Assembly: GCA_019828595.1 (NCBI GenBank)
Contig: JAHQRK010000026.1
Coordinates: forward strand, 558,001-622,000
Reading direction: 5' to 3'
DNA length: 64,000 bases
From: Aphanomyces cochlioides
Lineage: Eukaryota; Oomycota; Saprolegniomycetes; Saprolegniales; Verrucalvaceae
A program made the translations under genes and the position numbers. Below the pieces are notes generated by a model. The model was given only the letters and a program-made list of their open reading frames with translations. It was not told the origin of the DNA and did not search any database. Shown here piece by piece: positions 46,092 to 57,061 of this stretch. The first letter of the stretch is position 1. Every line of letters starts with the position of its first letter.

Positions 46092-47770
46092 ATGTCCAAC
46101 ACGCCAACCTTGCAATCTGCGCTGAAAATCCAAAACGTAAGCTTGAAACGATGGCATGATCCATGCGAAAGATGATGATGACGACTAGGACAAGGAACGA
46201 AGAGAATCGCCGTCGACAGACCACCGTGCGATAAACACCAAGATTCTCTTGGCGAAATCGTCGCTGGACATCTTGCAAATCGTCGCGAGCGAGGTAGATT
46301 TCCGTCGTCATGGAGCAGTTTGAACGTGCGATACGATACGTACGCTAGCCACACGTCAACTACGTCAATGTCCTGACGGCATTTCAACGCTTTTCAATGT
46401 TTCACCAGCGAACGATGGTGGATATTGCACGCTTGGTCATCCTTCAACGTCACTTTCGAGCTCAACTCGCGATAGAAACGGACGAAAGCACCGACGCCGA
46501 TCCCGCCTCTCGACGACGACGACGTTGACAATAGCCATTGGGTTCTCTACAAAGCGCAGCTTCAAAAGCACCACCATGACCTCAATTTGATCTATTCGAC
46601 GCGGTCCGTCCATATTCCTCCCAGTTGTATTCGTTGAAACGCCGCGTAGATTTTGGAACCTCGTGAGCGACATGGAACGCCAATGCGAGATGCATCTGCA
46701 CACGATTGCATCGAGATATCTCTTTCAACTGCTCAAGGCGCTCTTGGCACTGCATCTCGCGCCAGCTCGCTTGGTCGAGTACGTAGATCCCCGACCGTCA
46801 AAAGCCACAATGGAGGATTCTGCGACGTTGTAGAAACCTCGCGAGGCAAGTCGACCATCGATTGACCCAGCAGCGCTTTTCAGTTGACAAATTGGCACAT
46901 TTTCTCCATGGATTCGCGATCCTCTGCGCCGCGGTAGCGCTGACACAATGGCTCGAAAATGCACGATTTCTTTGTAGGAAAACCCGTCGTGGATCGAGTC
47001 GCTGTTCACAAACATTTGCGACTACATGGTTGCGCAAGACGCTCGTCCGGAAGTCTTGTCGATGGCTGCGTGGTCTTGCGCCGTGGCCAATATCCACCAC
47101 GGTCCGTTGTTTGACATGCTCTTCAAGACAGCGAATGCGTTGGAAACGACGCTGTCTCCCACGTTCGCCACACAAACGTATCAGGTTTACTTGGATGCTG
47201 GTCGACGTGGCTTGATCCCAGACCGCGTTGACGAGTACAAGCAAGCGCTGGCGACGCAGGTACTGCTCCCTCTTGAAGCTATTTCAGCCTCACTGAGCTC
47301 TGTAGCAAGCTCGAAATGTATCGTCGACGCTGCATACTGTCGTCTCAGAGACGCTGAAAGAGATGAAGATCGCCCATGCCAATGAATACGTGATGGAACT
47401 TGGGTAGGACGCTTGGAAGACGCATCGTTTGAACGCGCGGTGTCTTCTTGCGTAGGTATTCGTTGGACATTGCACTCGTCGAGGAAAAAATCGGCATTGA
47501 AGTCAACGGCCCAAGTCATTACCAACTGCGCTTCAATCCCTCCGAGCGGTATCTCCTCGGTCCGTCGCTGTTGAAACTTCGCCACGTCCAAACTCGCGCG
47601 GGATGGACGATTCTTCAAGTCTGTCGCCATGGCAAGCGTGGAATGTTTTGTGACCGTCGATTCTGTAGGTTGTCTACGAAGATTTCACCAAAGTGCCGCC
47701 AGGACAACCACGCCAAGAATATTTAAGCTTGCTGCTCGAAGTCGCCATGGCCAATCGTGTCGTCGTCTAA
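46092..47770 (+). CDS. RAP-domain protein (organelle RNA processing), structure uncertain
   Basis: The C-terminal exons are clear: SLDIALVEEKIGIEVNGPSH and LLKLRHVQTRAGWTILQ form the RAP domain. A 50 bp intron (47619-47668) then joins to VVYEDFTKVPPGQPRQEYLS and a stop at 47768-47770. Upstream are alpha-helical stretches in different frames: LLAKSSLDILQIVASEVDF, NYVNVLTAFQRFSMFHQRTM, LQLLKALLALHLAPARL-like, DKLAHFLHGFAILCAAVALT-like and EVLSMAAWSCAVANIHHGPL, as expected of FASTK/OPR-type helical repeats before RAP. Some joins need introns of only 17-31 bp or a one-base change (around 46300, 46500, 46630). Either the introns are missed or the gene has errors or decay. RAP proteins act on chloroplast or mitochondrial RNA in other eukaryotes. 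Confidence 0.6.
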
Positions 47771-47779
47771 CTTGAAAAC

Positions 47780-48123
47780 ATGCGCGATGGCTCGTTCGTG
47801 TCGTCGATAGAATGCGAAATGGAGGATAGAAATCACACTTTCCATGCATCATACGGGGACTCGAGTCCAATGGAAACGTCGGGGTCTCCTCGCGGCGATA
47901 ATGCACGTTCTATCGAAATAGTGGACCAAGTTGGCTTCGTTCCACCGCGCCGGTTGACTCGAGCATGCAACTTAAAAGCCTTGAAGGATGGCGTTTCTGG
48001 TGTCGATTCACGCAGAGACGTCAGAGTATGGGACTCTGTCGTGTTGCACCTGATGGACCATTCCCTATATTTCGACGCGATAAATGACGGCATTGGTGAG
48101 GCTAATAGCACATAGCACTCCAT
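47780..48123. other. Open frames on both strands, gene unclear
   Basis: The plus frame 47780-48115 (111 residues, ATG) and the minus frame 48123-47833 (96 residues, ATG) both look codon-like, and neither is recognised. The plus frame directly follows the RAP gene. The minus frame has TETPSFKAFKLHARVNRRGG. At most one is real. Confidence 0.3.
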
Positions 48124-48324
48124 TCAACGCTCAGTTTCCTGGTAGTCCGTGATGGACCCCGTGGAAAGTCCTCTCCACCTTCTGCGTGTGTGCGCTTGTT
48201 TACGACTGTTCCATGTCATTGGTGCAAATGCTCGTCTTTACGACTTTGAGGCTGAGCATTCTTTTTTGCGTTTTTTCCAGTCATTCGACATTTTCACCGA
48301 TACGTGTCAAGGCATCGACGAGGG

Positions 48325-51076
48325 ATGAGCGGACGAGGCAGCGCCTTGGACGAGCTGGAATGGGACGGCTCAGAATTCGTGTCGGGCGTGGCGTTGAAAT
48401 TCTTGGAAGTCTTCTTTGACACTCGTGTCTTTGGAACGCTCTTGGTTGGAATCTTGCTCATCAAGTTGCTCCCGACGACTGATCCCATCCTCGGCATGGT
48501 ACAATATCCCTCTCTTATTGGAAAACTCACTGTCGAATCGTCTATCTGTAGGGTCAAATCAAGAAGCCGCGATTTGCGCCGCGTTCGCATGTGTATTCAA
48601 CGGATTTGGTATGAGATGGAATGAAATATTGACATGTTGCCTTTCTCGTAGAAAGTCGTCGTCGGAAGCGATACGGGACCAGACGGTCGCACGCGTGTGC
48701 GTGGCAATGTATGTGGTCGTCAAGTATGGCGTCCTCAAGGTAAAGTGGTCGAGTTGCCCCCGTTTAGTGCCGCGGAGAACATGAATGCTGGCGACAAACT
48801 ATTTCGCCACTTGGTACTTGAAGGCAAGGCGCTACCTCCTCCTCGAAAGAAGGAAGGAGATGTGGAAGAAGCTTTGAAGCAAGCAGTCGAGTTTTACAAA
48901 TTGTTGCAAAGTGAGGACGGATCATGGCAAGGCGATTATGGCGGACCGATGTTTCTATTGCCTGGACTCGTGATCACATGCTACATCACAGGACACGACT
49001 TGGGCAAATCAATCAAAGAGGGAATGGTCGTCTACTTGCGAAACCACCAACAATACGACGGCGGCTGGGGTATTCACATTGAAGAAGGCTCAACCATGTT
49101 TGGCACGGCGATGAATTATGTTGCGTTGCGTTTGCTTGGTGTTCCATCGGACGACAAAGCATGCGTTGAAGCGCGTACGTTCATCAAGCACCACGGCGGC
49201 GCGACTCTCATTCCATCATGGGGCAAATTTTGGCTCGCAGTGCTCAATGTGTACGACTGGCGTGGTGTTGATTCCTTGCCGCCAGAAATGTGGTTTTTGC
49301 CACGCTGGTTTCCCTTCCATATTGGCAAATCGTGGGTCCATTGCCGCATGGTCTACTTGCCGATGTGTTATCTCTATGGCCGTCGCTTCCAAGCCAAGGA
49401 AACCACGTTGATCGAGGCCATTCGCAGCGAAATTTACACGGTGCCATACGCCCAAGTCAACTGGTCCAACGCGCGTGGCGCCTACTGCAAATTGGATGAA
49501 TACCACACGCCATCGCCCATCATTCGCGGCATCAATTATCTTCTCTCTTGGTACGAATGCTTGCCCACCCTCACGCCTCTGCGCAAGAACGCCATCGATT
49601 TTGTCCTCGAGTTTATCCATGCCGACGACTTGGAAACCAATTATTGCAGCATCGGACCAGTTAACAAAGTCATCAATATGCTCTGTGTTTGGGTGAACGA
49701 CCCCAATTGCCAAGAATATCAAGAGCACATCCAGCGCATTGAAGACTACTTGTGGGTTGCTGAAGATGGCGTCAAGATGCAAGGATATGTCGGATCGCAA
49801 ACGTGGGATACGAGTTTTGCTATTCAGGCCATGATTGAATCCGGTTTGGCCGACTACGCACCATTGCAAGCGACGTACAAGAAAGCATACCACTTTCTCA
49901 CCGAAGCGCAAAACCTCAAACAAGCGAAGGATGCCCACAAATGGTGGCGACAGTACGAAACTCCGTGGATATTTTCGTCTTATTGAATTATTTGCTAGCG
50001 CGCAAAAGGGAGGATGGGGCTTTGGCACGGCGTCGAATGGATATCCCGTCACAGATTGTACTGCTGAAGCGCTCAAGACTATGCTGAAGCTTGAAGAACA
50101 CACTGCGTGCTCTGGATTTCCTGAATCTCGATTCCAAGATGCTGCTGATTTTATCCTGGCGTTGCAAAATCCTGATGGTAATCACCTACATGGAATTTGA
50201 ATTGCCACGTTCTTTTCTTGTTGTAGGTGGCTTCCCTCCGTATGAGCGTTGCCGTGGTGGTGACTGGTTTGAACATTTCAACCCTGCCGTCGTGTTTGGA
50301 GCCATCATGATTGATTATTCGTATGTGGAATGTTCGTCGGCGTCGCTTTCGGCACTCCAATTGTTCCACAAACGCTTTCCCAACTATCGTGCCGACGATA
50401 TTCGCCGCGCGACGGCCCGTGCGGATGAATTTATTCGCTCGCTGCAGTACAAAGATGGAAGTTTCTTTGGGAAATGGGGCGTGTGCTACACGTACGGCAC
50501 GATGTTTGCGATTGAGGGGTAATGTGTGTTCTTGGTGGCATCTCTAAACGATTTTTCACAGCATGCGCAATGCGGGAGCGTCGGATACTGATGAAGATGT
50601 ACAAGATGGTGTGAAATTCCTCTGCTCGAAGCAACGCCCAGACGGTGGTTGGAGTGAAAGTTTCTTTGCATGTGCCACTCGGCGATACTTGGAAGAAGAA
50701 TCAAGTCAAGTCGTGCCGACTGCATGGGCTCTCTTGGGTACTGGTCAATATCTTCATTGTATTTTTGACATTTTTTATATTTGCAGGCATCATGAAGGGT
50801 ATCCAAGGTCCATCGTCCGCGTCGTACACCAAAGAATGGGAATGGGCTGTCGTCAAGAAAGGCATTGAGGTAAGCTTGCCAAATTTCTAGTCATCAGGAA
50901 TGACGCGCGCTGACTAGTTTTTGATGCGAAAACAATTGCCCACGGGAGATTGGGACCAAGAGCGTATTAGCGGCGTCTTCAATCGCACATGCGGTATTAC
51001 GTACACGAGTTATCGCAATGTCTTTCCCATTTGGGCGTTGGGTCTGTACAAAACACTCTGTCCAAAAGACCTTTAG
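48325..51076 (+). CDS. Oxidosqualene cyclase (lanosterol-synthase type), eight exons
   Basis: Exons: 48325-48498, 48552-48590, 48652-49952, 49999-50177, 50227-50518, 50562-50737, 50787-50869, 50918-51076. All joins keep phase and the product is 800 residues. It shows QW-type repeats ([37 protein letters not shown]), the [15 protein letters not shown] block, and the catalytic DCTAE (Asp about 524) that protonates the epoxide. Two residues before that Asp is Val and six before is Asn. Known enzymes: cycloartenol synthases have Ile and His there, lanosterol synthases have Val at the first. A Tyr just before SIGPVNK is cycloartenol-synthase-like. The first 58 residues add a predicted membrane helix (residues about 28-48) that is absent from typical cyclases. 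Intron sizes are 46-61 bp. Confidence 0.93.
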
Positions 51077-51252
51077 TTATGACATGCCCAAACTGCCTTT
51101 TCATTTGTAACAATTTATTAAAATTGTTGATCTGGCAGGTGCTGTAGAATATTGAGTAGTCGTGTTTTCAACAGTCTTGGGCAGAAAAGCAACACGGAAT
51201 TGTCGTTACTCGGATCGATTTGAATGTATCTTGAGGAGTTTGCTCAATCGAT

Positions 51253-54200
51253 TCATTCTTCCATAATATTTCGCGACACGGGAAATCGATTGGATTGCAC
51301 GGGATTTGCGACGGGTTTGATGCCAACAACGACATCTTCCATGTCACCGGTTGCTCGTGATACGACGAAACGCGACTTTGCTTCGGGGAGGGGAGGTATA
51401 TCGTTTTTGTAGTTGTTTGGCACATTCAACATCCACCTTTCTTGCACTACAATGTCCATCAAGGATTTTAACACGGGTGACTTCGTCAACGTCGTCGCAG
51501 AGCCAACGAGAACTAATTTTTGCTTCGCTCGCGTCAAGGCGACATTAATGCGTCGCCAGTCCAAGAGTAGATCGCCAACGTGTTTATTGATGTTTGATCT
51601 CACGAAGGAAACAAAAACAACTTTCTTGTCCTTCCCTTGGTATGTGTCTATGGTTGATATCTAAATAGAACGCCGATTAGAAGCAACAACGACTGATAGT
51701 CACCTCGATATTGTCAGTCAGGGATTGCAAATAGGCAACTTGAGATCGGAAAGGACTCAAAATACTCACATCGGCAGAGCTAAGGTACTGGCACAATCCC
51801 AGCACCAGGTGGGCTTCGACTTGATTGATTATACCAGTCGTACTATTTCTTTGTTCAAAATACCCCACTGAGTCTGTATTGAGGAAAGTGACACCACAAG
51901 TTGCAGACAAAGTTTCTGATATCCATCGTGGCAAGTTGAAAAATCTTGTCAAGATTAAATTCTCAGCAAAGAGCTCTTGATTTCGCCCGCATTTTAGCTT
52001 GTTGTTGTATGTGAGGCGGTTTGCCAGCATCATGATTTGACGATTCATACGATACTGGTAACCCAATATTGTGCACGCTTCAGGATGAGTTTCGGTCAAT
52101 GATTTAAACAAACTCCAATCCAATCCACCGGTTTTTGCTTGAATATCGACAACCAGAGGTGGAAGCTACGATGGATTTACACAAGGATGTAGGGGTGCGT
52201 ACAAAAACGTACCTGGTAATGATCACCTACAAGGGAAAATCGATTTGCATGCTGTAGGGCACCCAGAAGAACCGGCTGTGTAATTTGAGATGCTTCATCC
52301 ACAATACAAACATCAAATCGACGTTGAGAAAAGAGAACGTGATGTGTACTGAGGCACGTACAGCCAACCAAAGTAGCTTGAACCATGACCTCTTGTATTT
52401 CTTCAGCAGATTGATAAGTTTGAGATTCCAAACAAAATGGCCGAATGCGAGGGTCTACGAGGTCCTTCGTTCCGCCAACTCTTAAAAATGCTACGTCGTG
52501 CTCCAGCAGCTTTGTCAAAATGTTATCTACTGCCGCATGAGTATAACTCGTAACAAGCACAGAATGGCCCAAGTACAACAGTACACGAACTGCAACCGTA
52601 ATAGCGGTAGTTTTACCCGTTCCAGGCATACCCAGTATCAACGAATAGTCCTTTGCATTCAAGAGCTACAATAAAATCAATACACGTATAAACATCACAC
52701 AAACCTGTTCTATTGCTTGCTGTTGATCAGAATTCAACCGGTTGAAATCATTCCATAGAGATAGACTCGCGATACCGCACTCTTCCTCCTGTTGCCTCAA
52801 TCGACTCATCACGGACATTGATTCAAACCGAGGAGCGTGCAGTTGGCATATTAGTTTCCGATTCTTTTCTCCAGAAGGATTCAACATCATTGCCAGCACG
52901 TTCTTCTTTGCAGCTTGAAGCCCTGAGTATGTCTTATCTTTGTCCAGACGCCAATGGAAATCCCGTCCAACAACCGATAGACCTTGTAAAATAGCGCTTG
53001 GGATGGGAGAAAACAAATTCAATCGAATAGACGCACCATTCACTTCTGAGAAACTTTTAATTTAATTAATCAGTGAAAAGTTCTGTACCTGCTGCAGAAG
53101 CAGTGGAAACTTGAAAAATCGATCGGGAAGATGACTCAACAGATACAATAAAGCGATCGTTTTGTTTCACATCAGCGAACACTGCCGGCTGAGAAGCCTC
53201 CAAAGTCAGAGTATTGGAATGAATGACCTGGGCAATTAAGGGGGTTAAACAAGTGTTTTGATCGAGTAGCCAAAACTTGTTTGTGTTCGACCGAGCTTCC
53301 CAGTCAAGCAACTCAATCCATTTTTTGAAGTACTTAATTTCCCTCGGTGTCAAATGGCTGGTAGATGTTTCAAACAATTCAGGCACTCCACTACAACTTG
53401 GTTCATTTTAGTAGCATTCAAGTTGGCGTACCTCATCGCGGCATTTCCACCCTCCATTGCTGCATGTTGAAGCATGCACTCAGAAGAAACAAAACACTTC
53501 GAGCAATCCCACACCTTTTTCAATAGAGGGGGCATAATTTGCGTAGATTTCATTTTGGACAAATGCGCTGCATGAGCATTTCGTGCTAGAATCAAATTCC
53601 GAAGGTGCGCAGCGACCGGATTAACTACAATTGATTCGATGTCTTTGAGGTATAATAGCAATCCTCGAGCACTTCCTATTCAGTATTATATCACAGCGGC
53701 ACGTTCAAAGCAGTAAATCACCTGGATAGCGCTCATCAAGCAGCAGAGTATACATTAACAATTGCCCTGCGTCTTGAATACTGTTTTTCTTCCCTGTTTT
53801 CAATTCCAGTGCCCATATACATTCCATTTCTCGTTCATCGCCAGTTGTGAAGACGATACAGGCATCGACTTTACCCTTTAAACCATATTTGACAGAGCAC
53901 AAAGATTCTTCAATCGATAGGACGGATTTCAAACGTAATCGTAACGAGGGCTGATCCTTGATAGAAAGCCCCGCATTATGCACAAGATCAAACCACTTAT
54001 TAATGTTTTCAAAGGAGGACTGCAGATGGTCAGTGGCAGTTCTTGTTGTTAATCCACATTCAAGGAGTTTCAATGCACTGCAAAGTTTGATACTGTGAGG
54101 CAATACTTCAAAATAATACGTACTTCGATTGAATGATTTCTTGTGTCTGCTCTGCCAAATATTGCATCGAGTACAAGCCAGACATTAACGCCTTCTGAAA

Positions 54201-55327
54201 AAGCTCGTGCTTCAATGTTCCAATAAGTCCTTCAACTCCGGAGCTTCGTTTCATGGACAAAGTCTGGTCAATCACAGCTTTTCGAGAGCAGTACATGCTT
54301 GAGGTGACAGTTGTGGGTGATACCTAAAAATTATGTCGTCAGAAAAAACTTTCTCCAGATACGACGCTGAAACCTGGATATCAGGATGGAGCACCAAGTA
54401 GTTATTGGTGTTGTCCGCGCTAAATATGCGCAGCTCAGATGTAAATATAAAGTGAAACGTGTCGCCCACTTGAATAGGCGTATCAAACCAATCCTCCTTC
54501 AATAGAAGTGATATGGTTTCATCTGAAGCATCATCCAGAGCTCGAATATTATGTACTCTGTTGCGTGCGTCAGTTTGAATCTCAAGGACCATGCAGCGAA
54601 TATAATCTACCGGTTGTTTTGTTGCAGGTGGCTTCGATAAAACTTCTCCAATAGGACTGATATGTTGGGTCTTCTTTGTGTTGGATTCGTGTAGCGTTGG
54701 TGGCTGCTGATTAGCTTTCGATTCCAACATGTCTATGGCATCCCAAGCCTCTTTCGAAAACGGAGAATCGTACACAGCTCCTTTGATTGTGTTTTTGCCC
54801 TTCGCACTTGAATTATTTTCGTCAGACATGGCGGGTTTCTGAGTTGCTTGGAATTCGAGTTCTTCAATTGCATCCCACGATTCTTTCGTGAGGGGTGAGT
54901 CAAACGATGTGTTCACAGCGACTTGGTTCTCCCTTGTTGGTGTGTCCGAGTACTTCTCATCCAACGATTGTAAGACGTTGAGCAGTGCTTCGTGTTCTTG
55001 TCCTGTCTTGTGGCGTTTACTACGATGAGGAGGCGGTGTGCTTGTGCGAGTTGGTGGAGCGTCTGGCACTTTCTTTTCCGGACTAAATACTATATGTCGT
55101 GATATCCCACCGGCACCACTTCCTTCGTCAATCGGTCGTCGTTGCCTGGCCTGGTTTTGCTTGTTGGGCGATGGCGTCGTGATCAAGCTATGTACAAATC
55201 CGCGCAGCTCTGTAGCATGTCCTTGGCGACTCGACGCTCCATTGGGCTGCAATTTTTTCTCCACGGGACTTTCCTTCCATACGACTTCGGGTGATCCGTC
55301 CTTTCCATCTCCATTCGCGCCTTCCAT
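51253..55327 (-). CDS. DNA2-like nuclease-helicase, many exons
   Basis: It begins with ATG at 55327 and ends at 51253. The first 230 residues are polar and disordered, with two similar repeats (SPLTKESWDAIEELE and SPFSKEAWDAIDMLE). Then come a DNA2-type beta-barrel start, the CSRKAVIDQ cysteine, HELFQKALMSG, and the RecB-like nuclease GLKGKVDACIV and WALELKTGK (catalytic acids and Lys). The Cys set WDCSKCFVSSEC completes the four-Cys Fe-S cluster. The SF1B helicase follows: QQQAIEQ, Walker A GMPGTGKTT, VDEASQ (Walker B), VGDHYQ, GYQYRMNRQ, INVALTRAK. About ten exons with introns of 40-60 bp are needed; most boundaries are visible as GT..AG but not all were traced. DNA2 processes Okazaki flaps and resects double-strand breaks. 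Confidence 0.87.
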
Positions 55328-55933
55328 GGTTTTCGAAAATGAAAACTGCAAGTCGAGCCAATTTTACACCCCAAAACCCCAAAACCCCAAAATTCTCAAA
55401 CCCCTATACAGGAGTTTAGGGGTTGACTGGGGGAATCGCATGAAGGACCGATGGACCGACCTTTCAGACAGACATATCTTCGAGTCCTCCTAGCATTCGG
55501 AGACTACAAGCCCATAGTCAAGATATTTAACGAGGCTGCACTCTTGAAGCTTGGGCAAGTTGAAACTAATTTACTCATTTGCCTGGCTAATCATGAGCTG
55601 CTAGATTTGAGTTGAGCAAAACTTCATGGACAAGACATTAAAATATTGCCCCCAAAACGCTCCAGGCTCTCTGAAATAGCCTCCATGTTTCGCGCACAAG
55701 ACATGACGATCTTGTGAGTGCTTGGCGTCTATGCGAGATAGCAAAACATTACAAAAGACAACACTCAATCCACGAGTGCTGTTATCTTGTAATCAAAAAT
55801 TCTATACCGATAGCGTATACATCTATCAGCCAACTCCACTTATCAAGAACACAGGGATGAACTTATCAAACTGAAGAATCAACATCCTTTAAAACCCCTT
55901 AAACCCCTATTCATCCCCAACCCCTCCACCCCG
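55328..55933. promoter_or_regulatory. Shared promoter region between DNA2 (minus) and PSMG1 (plus), with AACCCC clusters
   Basis: Divergent genes start on both sides. Near the DNA2 start (55366-55410) lies a run of CCCCAAAA units followed by AACCCCTATAC. Near the PSMG1 start (55890-55933) lie AAACCCCTTAAACCCC, AACCCCTATTC and AACCCCTCCACCCC. A similar cluster (AACCCCTATAC on the sense strand) precedes the NEDD1 ATG at 37711. The motif probably acts as a core promoter or factor site. Confidence 0.5.
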
Positions 55934-56929
55934 ATGTATTCATTTGATTTTGCACCTCAAGACCTTGTCATGGCACTCCAATTGCGGTACCCCGAGGAAG
56001 CGGACTTTAGATCACGAGTAGCGACTGTGGACTCTACAACAGACGACGAGTCTTCAAAGCGTGAAGTTTCAGCTTGCTTTCGAGTACGTGCTCAATTTCG
56101 TGGACGAAATGATTGAAAAAGGCTGTGTGGTGTAGTTGAGTCCTTATGGCCGCCAGCAACTCCAAAACAAATCCGTTTTGCCAGTACATCGGCTCGTCGT
56201 GGCGACTGGAGATGATGCTGCACGTTTTGCACAGCGTGTGGTTGATGCGACACCAGACGCGCAGATTCTCGGCTCATTGGTGCTGTCCAACATGATGATT
56301 GTATTTTCTCTCGGCATCGACACGGCATTCTCTAACGTTGGAACTTGTCTAGACGGAATCGACATTTGGATCGACTCCTTCACGCGTCTGCTCAATTGTT
56401 TCCCTCTCTCAAGACGTTGTGGTCGTCGTCGCGCCGTACAAAGTCGACGAAATGCATGCTTGGGAATGGACCGATGCGCTTCTAGCGCGGTTTGCCCCGA
56501 CGCATATCGTGAGTTTGAGCACGCTTGTTTCTCTCACGTACGACGACGATTTGCATGAGGCCTGTAGTCTGCGAAAGCTTCTTACGTCTCCGAATGCATT
56601 AGCCTCGATGGTAGACATGACACTACCCAATGTTTCTTAGCAATGAGTGATAGAATGACGAAATTGCAACTTTAGCAAGTCCACGCTTCGTGACGGGCAT
56701 TCCAGCAGCACTATTGACTTTTTGCCACCTTCATGGCTTGCAAGGGTCACTTTTTGTCGTGCTTTATCATTCGACAACATCCTGGCGTGCAATCGTGTCG
56801 GCATATCTTCCGATTCTCAACTTGGTTCAAGCTGAAACGACAACAAAATTGTCATTGATTGGCGACAAAGATCGATCGGCGTCCTCCTTCATGGGCCAAA
56901 CCGCGTCCTTTGCCGAGCTGTACATTTAG
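55934..56929 (+). CDS. Proteasome assembly chaperone 1 (PSMG1/PAC1)-like, about four exons
   Basis: Exon 1 (55934-56083, ATG) is joined in phase across a 52 bp intron (GTACGT..GTAG) to exon 2 starting at 56136 (LSPYGRQQLQ). Later exons give VVVVAPYKVDEMHAWEWTD, PTHIVSLSTLVSLTYDDD, LRKLLTSPNA, and the last FVTGIPAALLTFCHLHGLQG to YLPILN, stop at 56927-56929. The block IPAALLTFCHLHG matches the LPAAVLSYCQ block that marks PAC1, and the order of segments fits the family. PAC1 with PAC2 helps build the 20S proteasome alpha ring. Joins near 56340-56400 and 56640-56680 could not be fixed exactly. Confidence 0.65.
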
Positions 56930-57061
56930 ATTTTACAAAAATAGCACTTGTGGTCATGCTCATTCGTAGCTGCCATGAGTTCGCTGTTGTACTTCCGACT
57001 GGCATTAAAACGAGCTCCATCGAAAGTGAAAAATGGATTGTTGAATGAATATTGGCATTTA

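Noticed and set aside
49953..49998. Early stop in the oxidosqualene cyclase at 49984
   Set aside because: The stop lies in a 46 bp intron with GTACGA donor and GCTAG acceptor; splicing restores the conserved GGWGFGT block.
44058..51076. The sterol genes as an operon
   Set aside because: Each gene has its own introns and spacer, and unrelated genes lie between; only linkage can be claimed.
55366..55410. CCCCAAAA run as a telomere
   Set aside because: Oomycete telomeres are TTTAGGG-type; the run is short, internal and flanked by genes.
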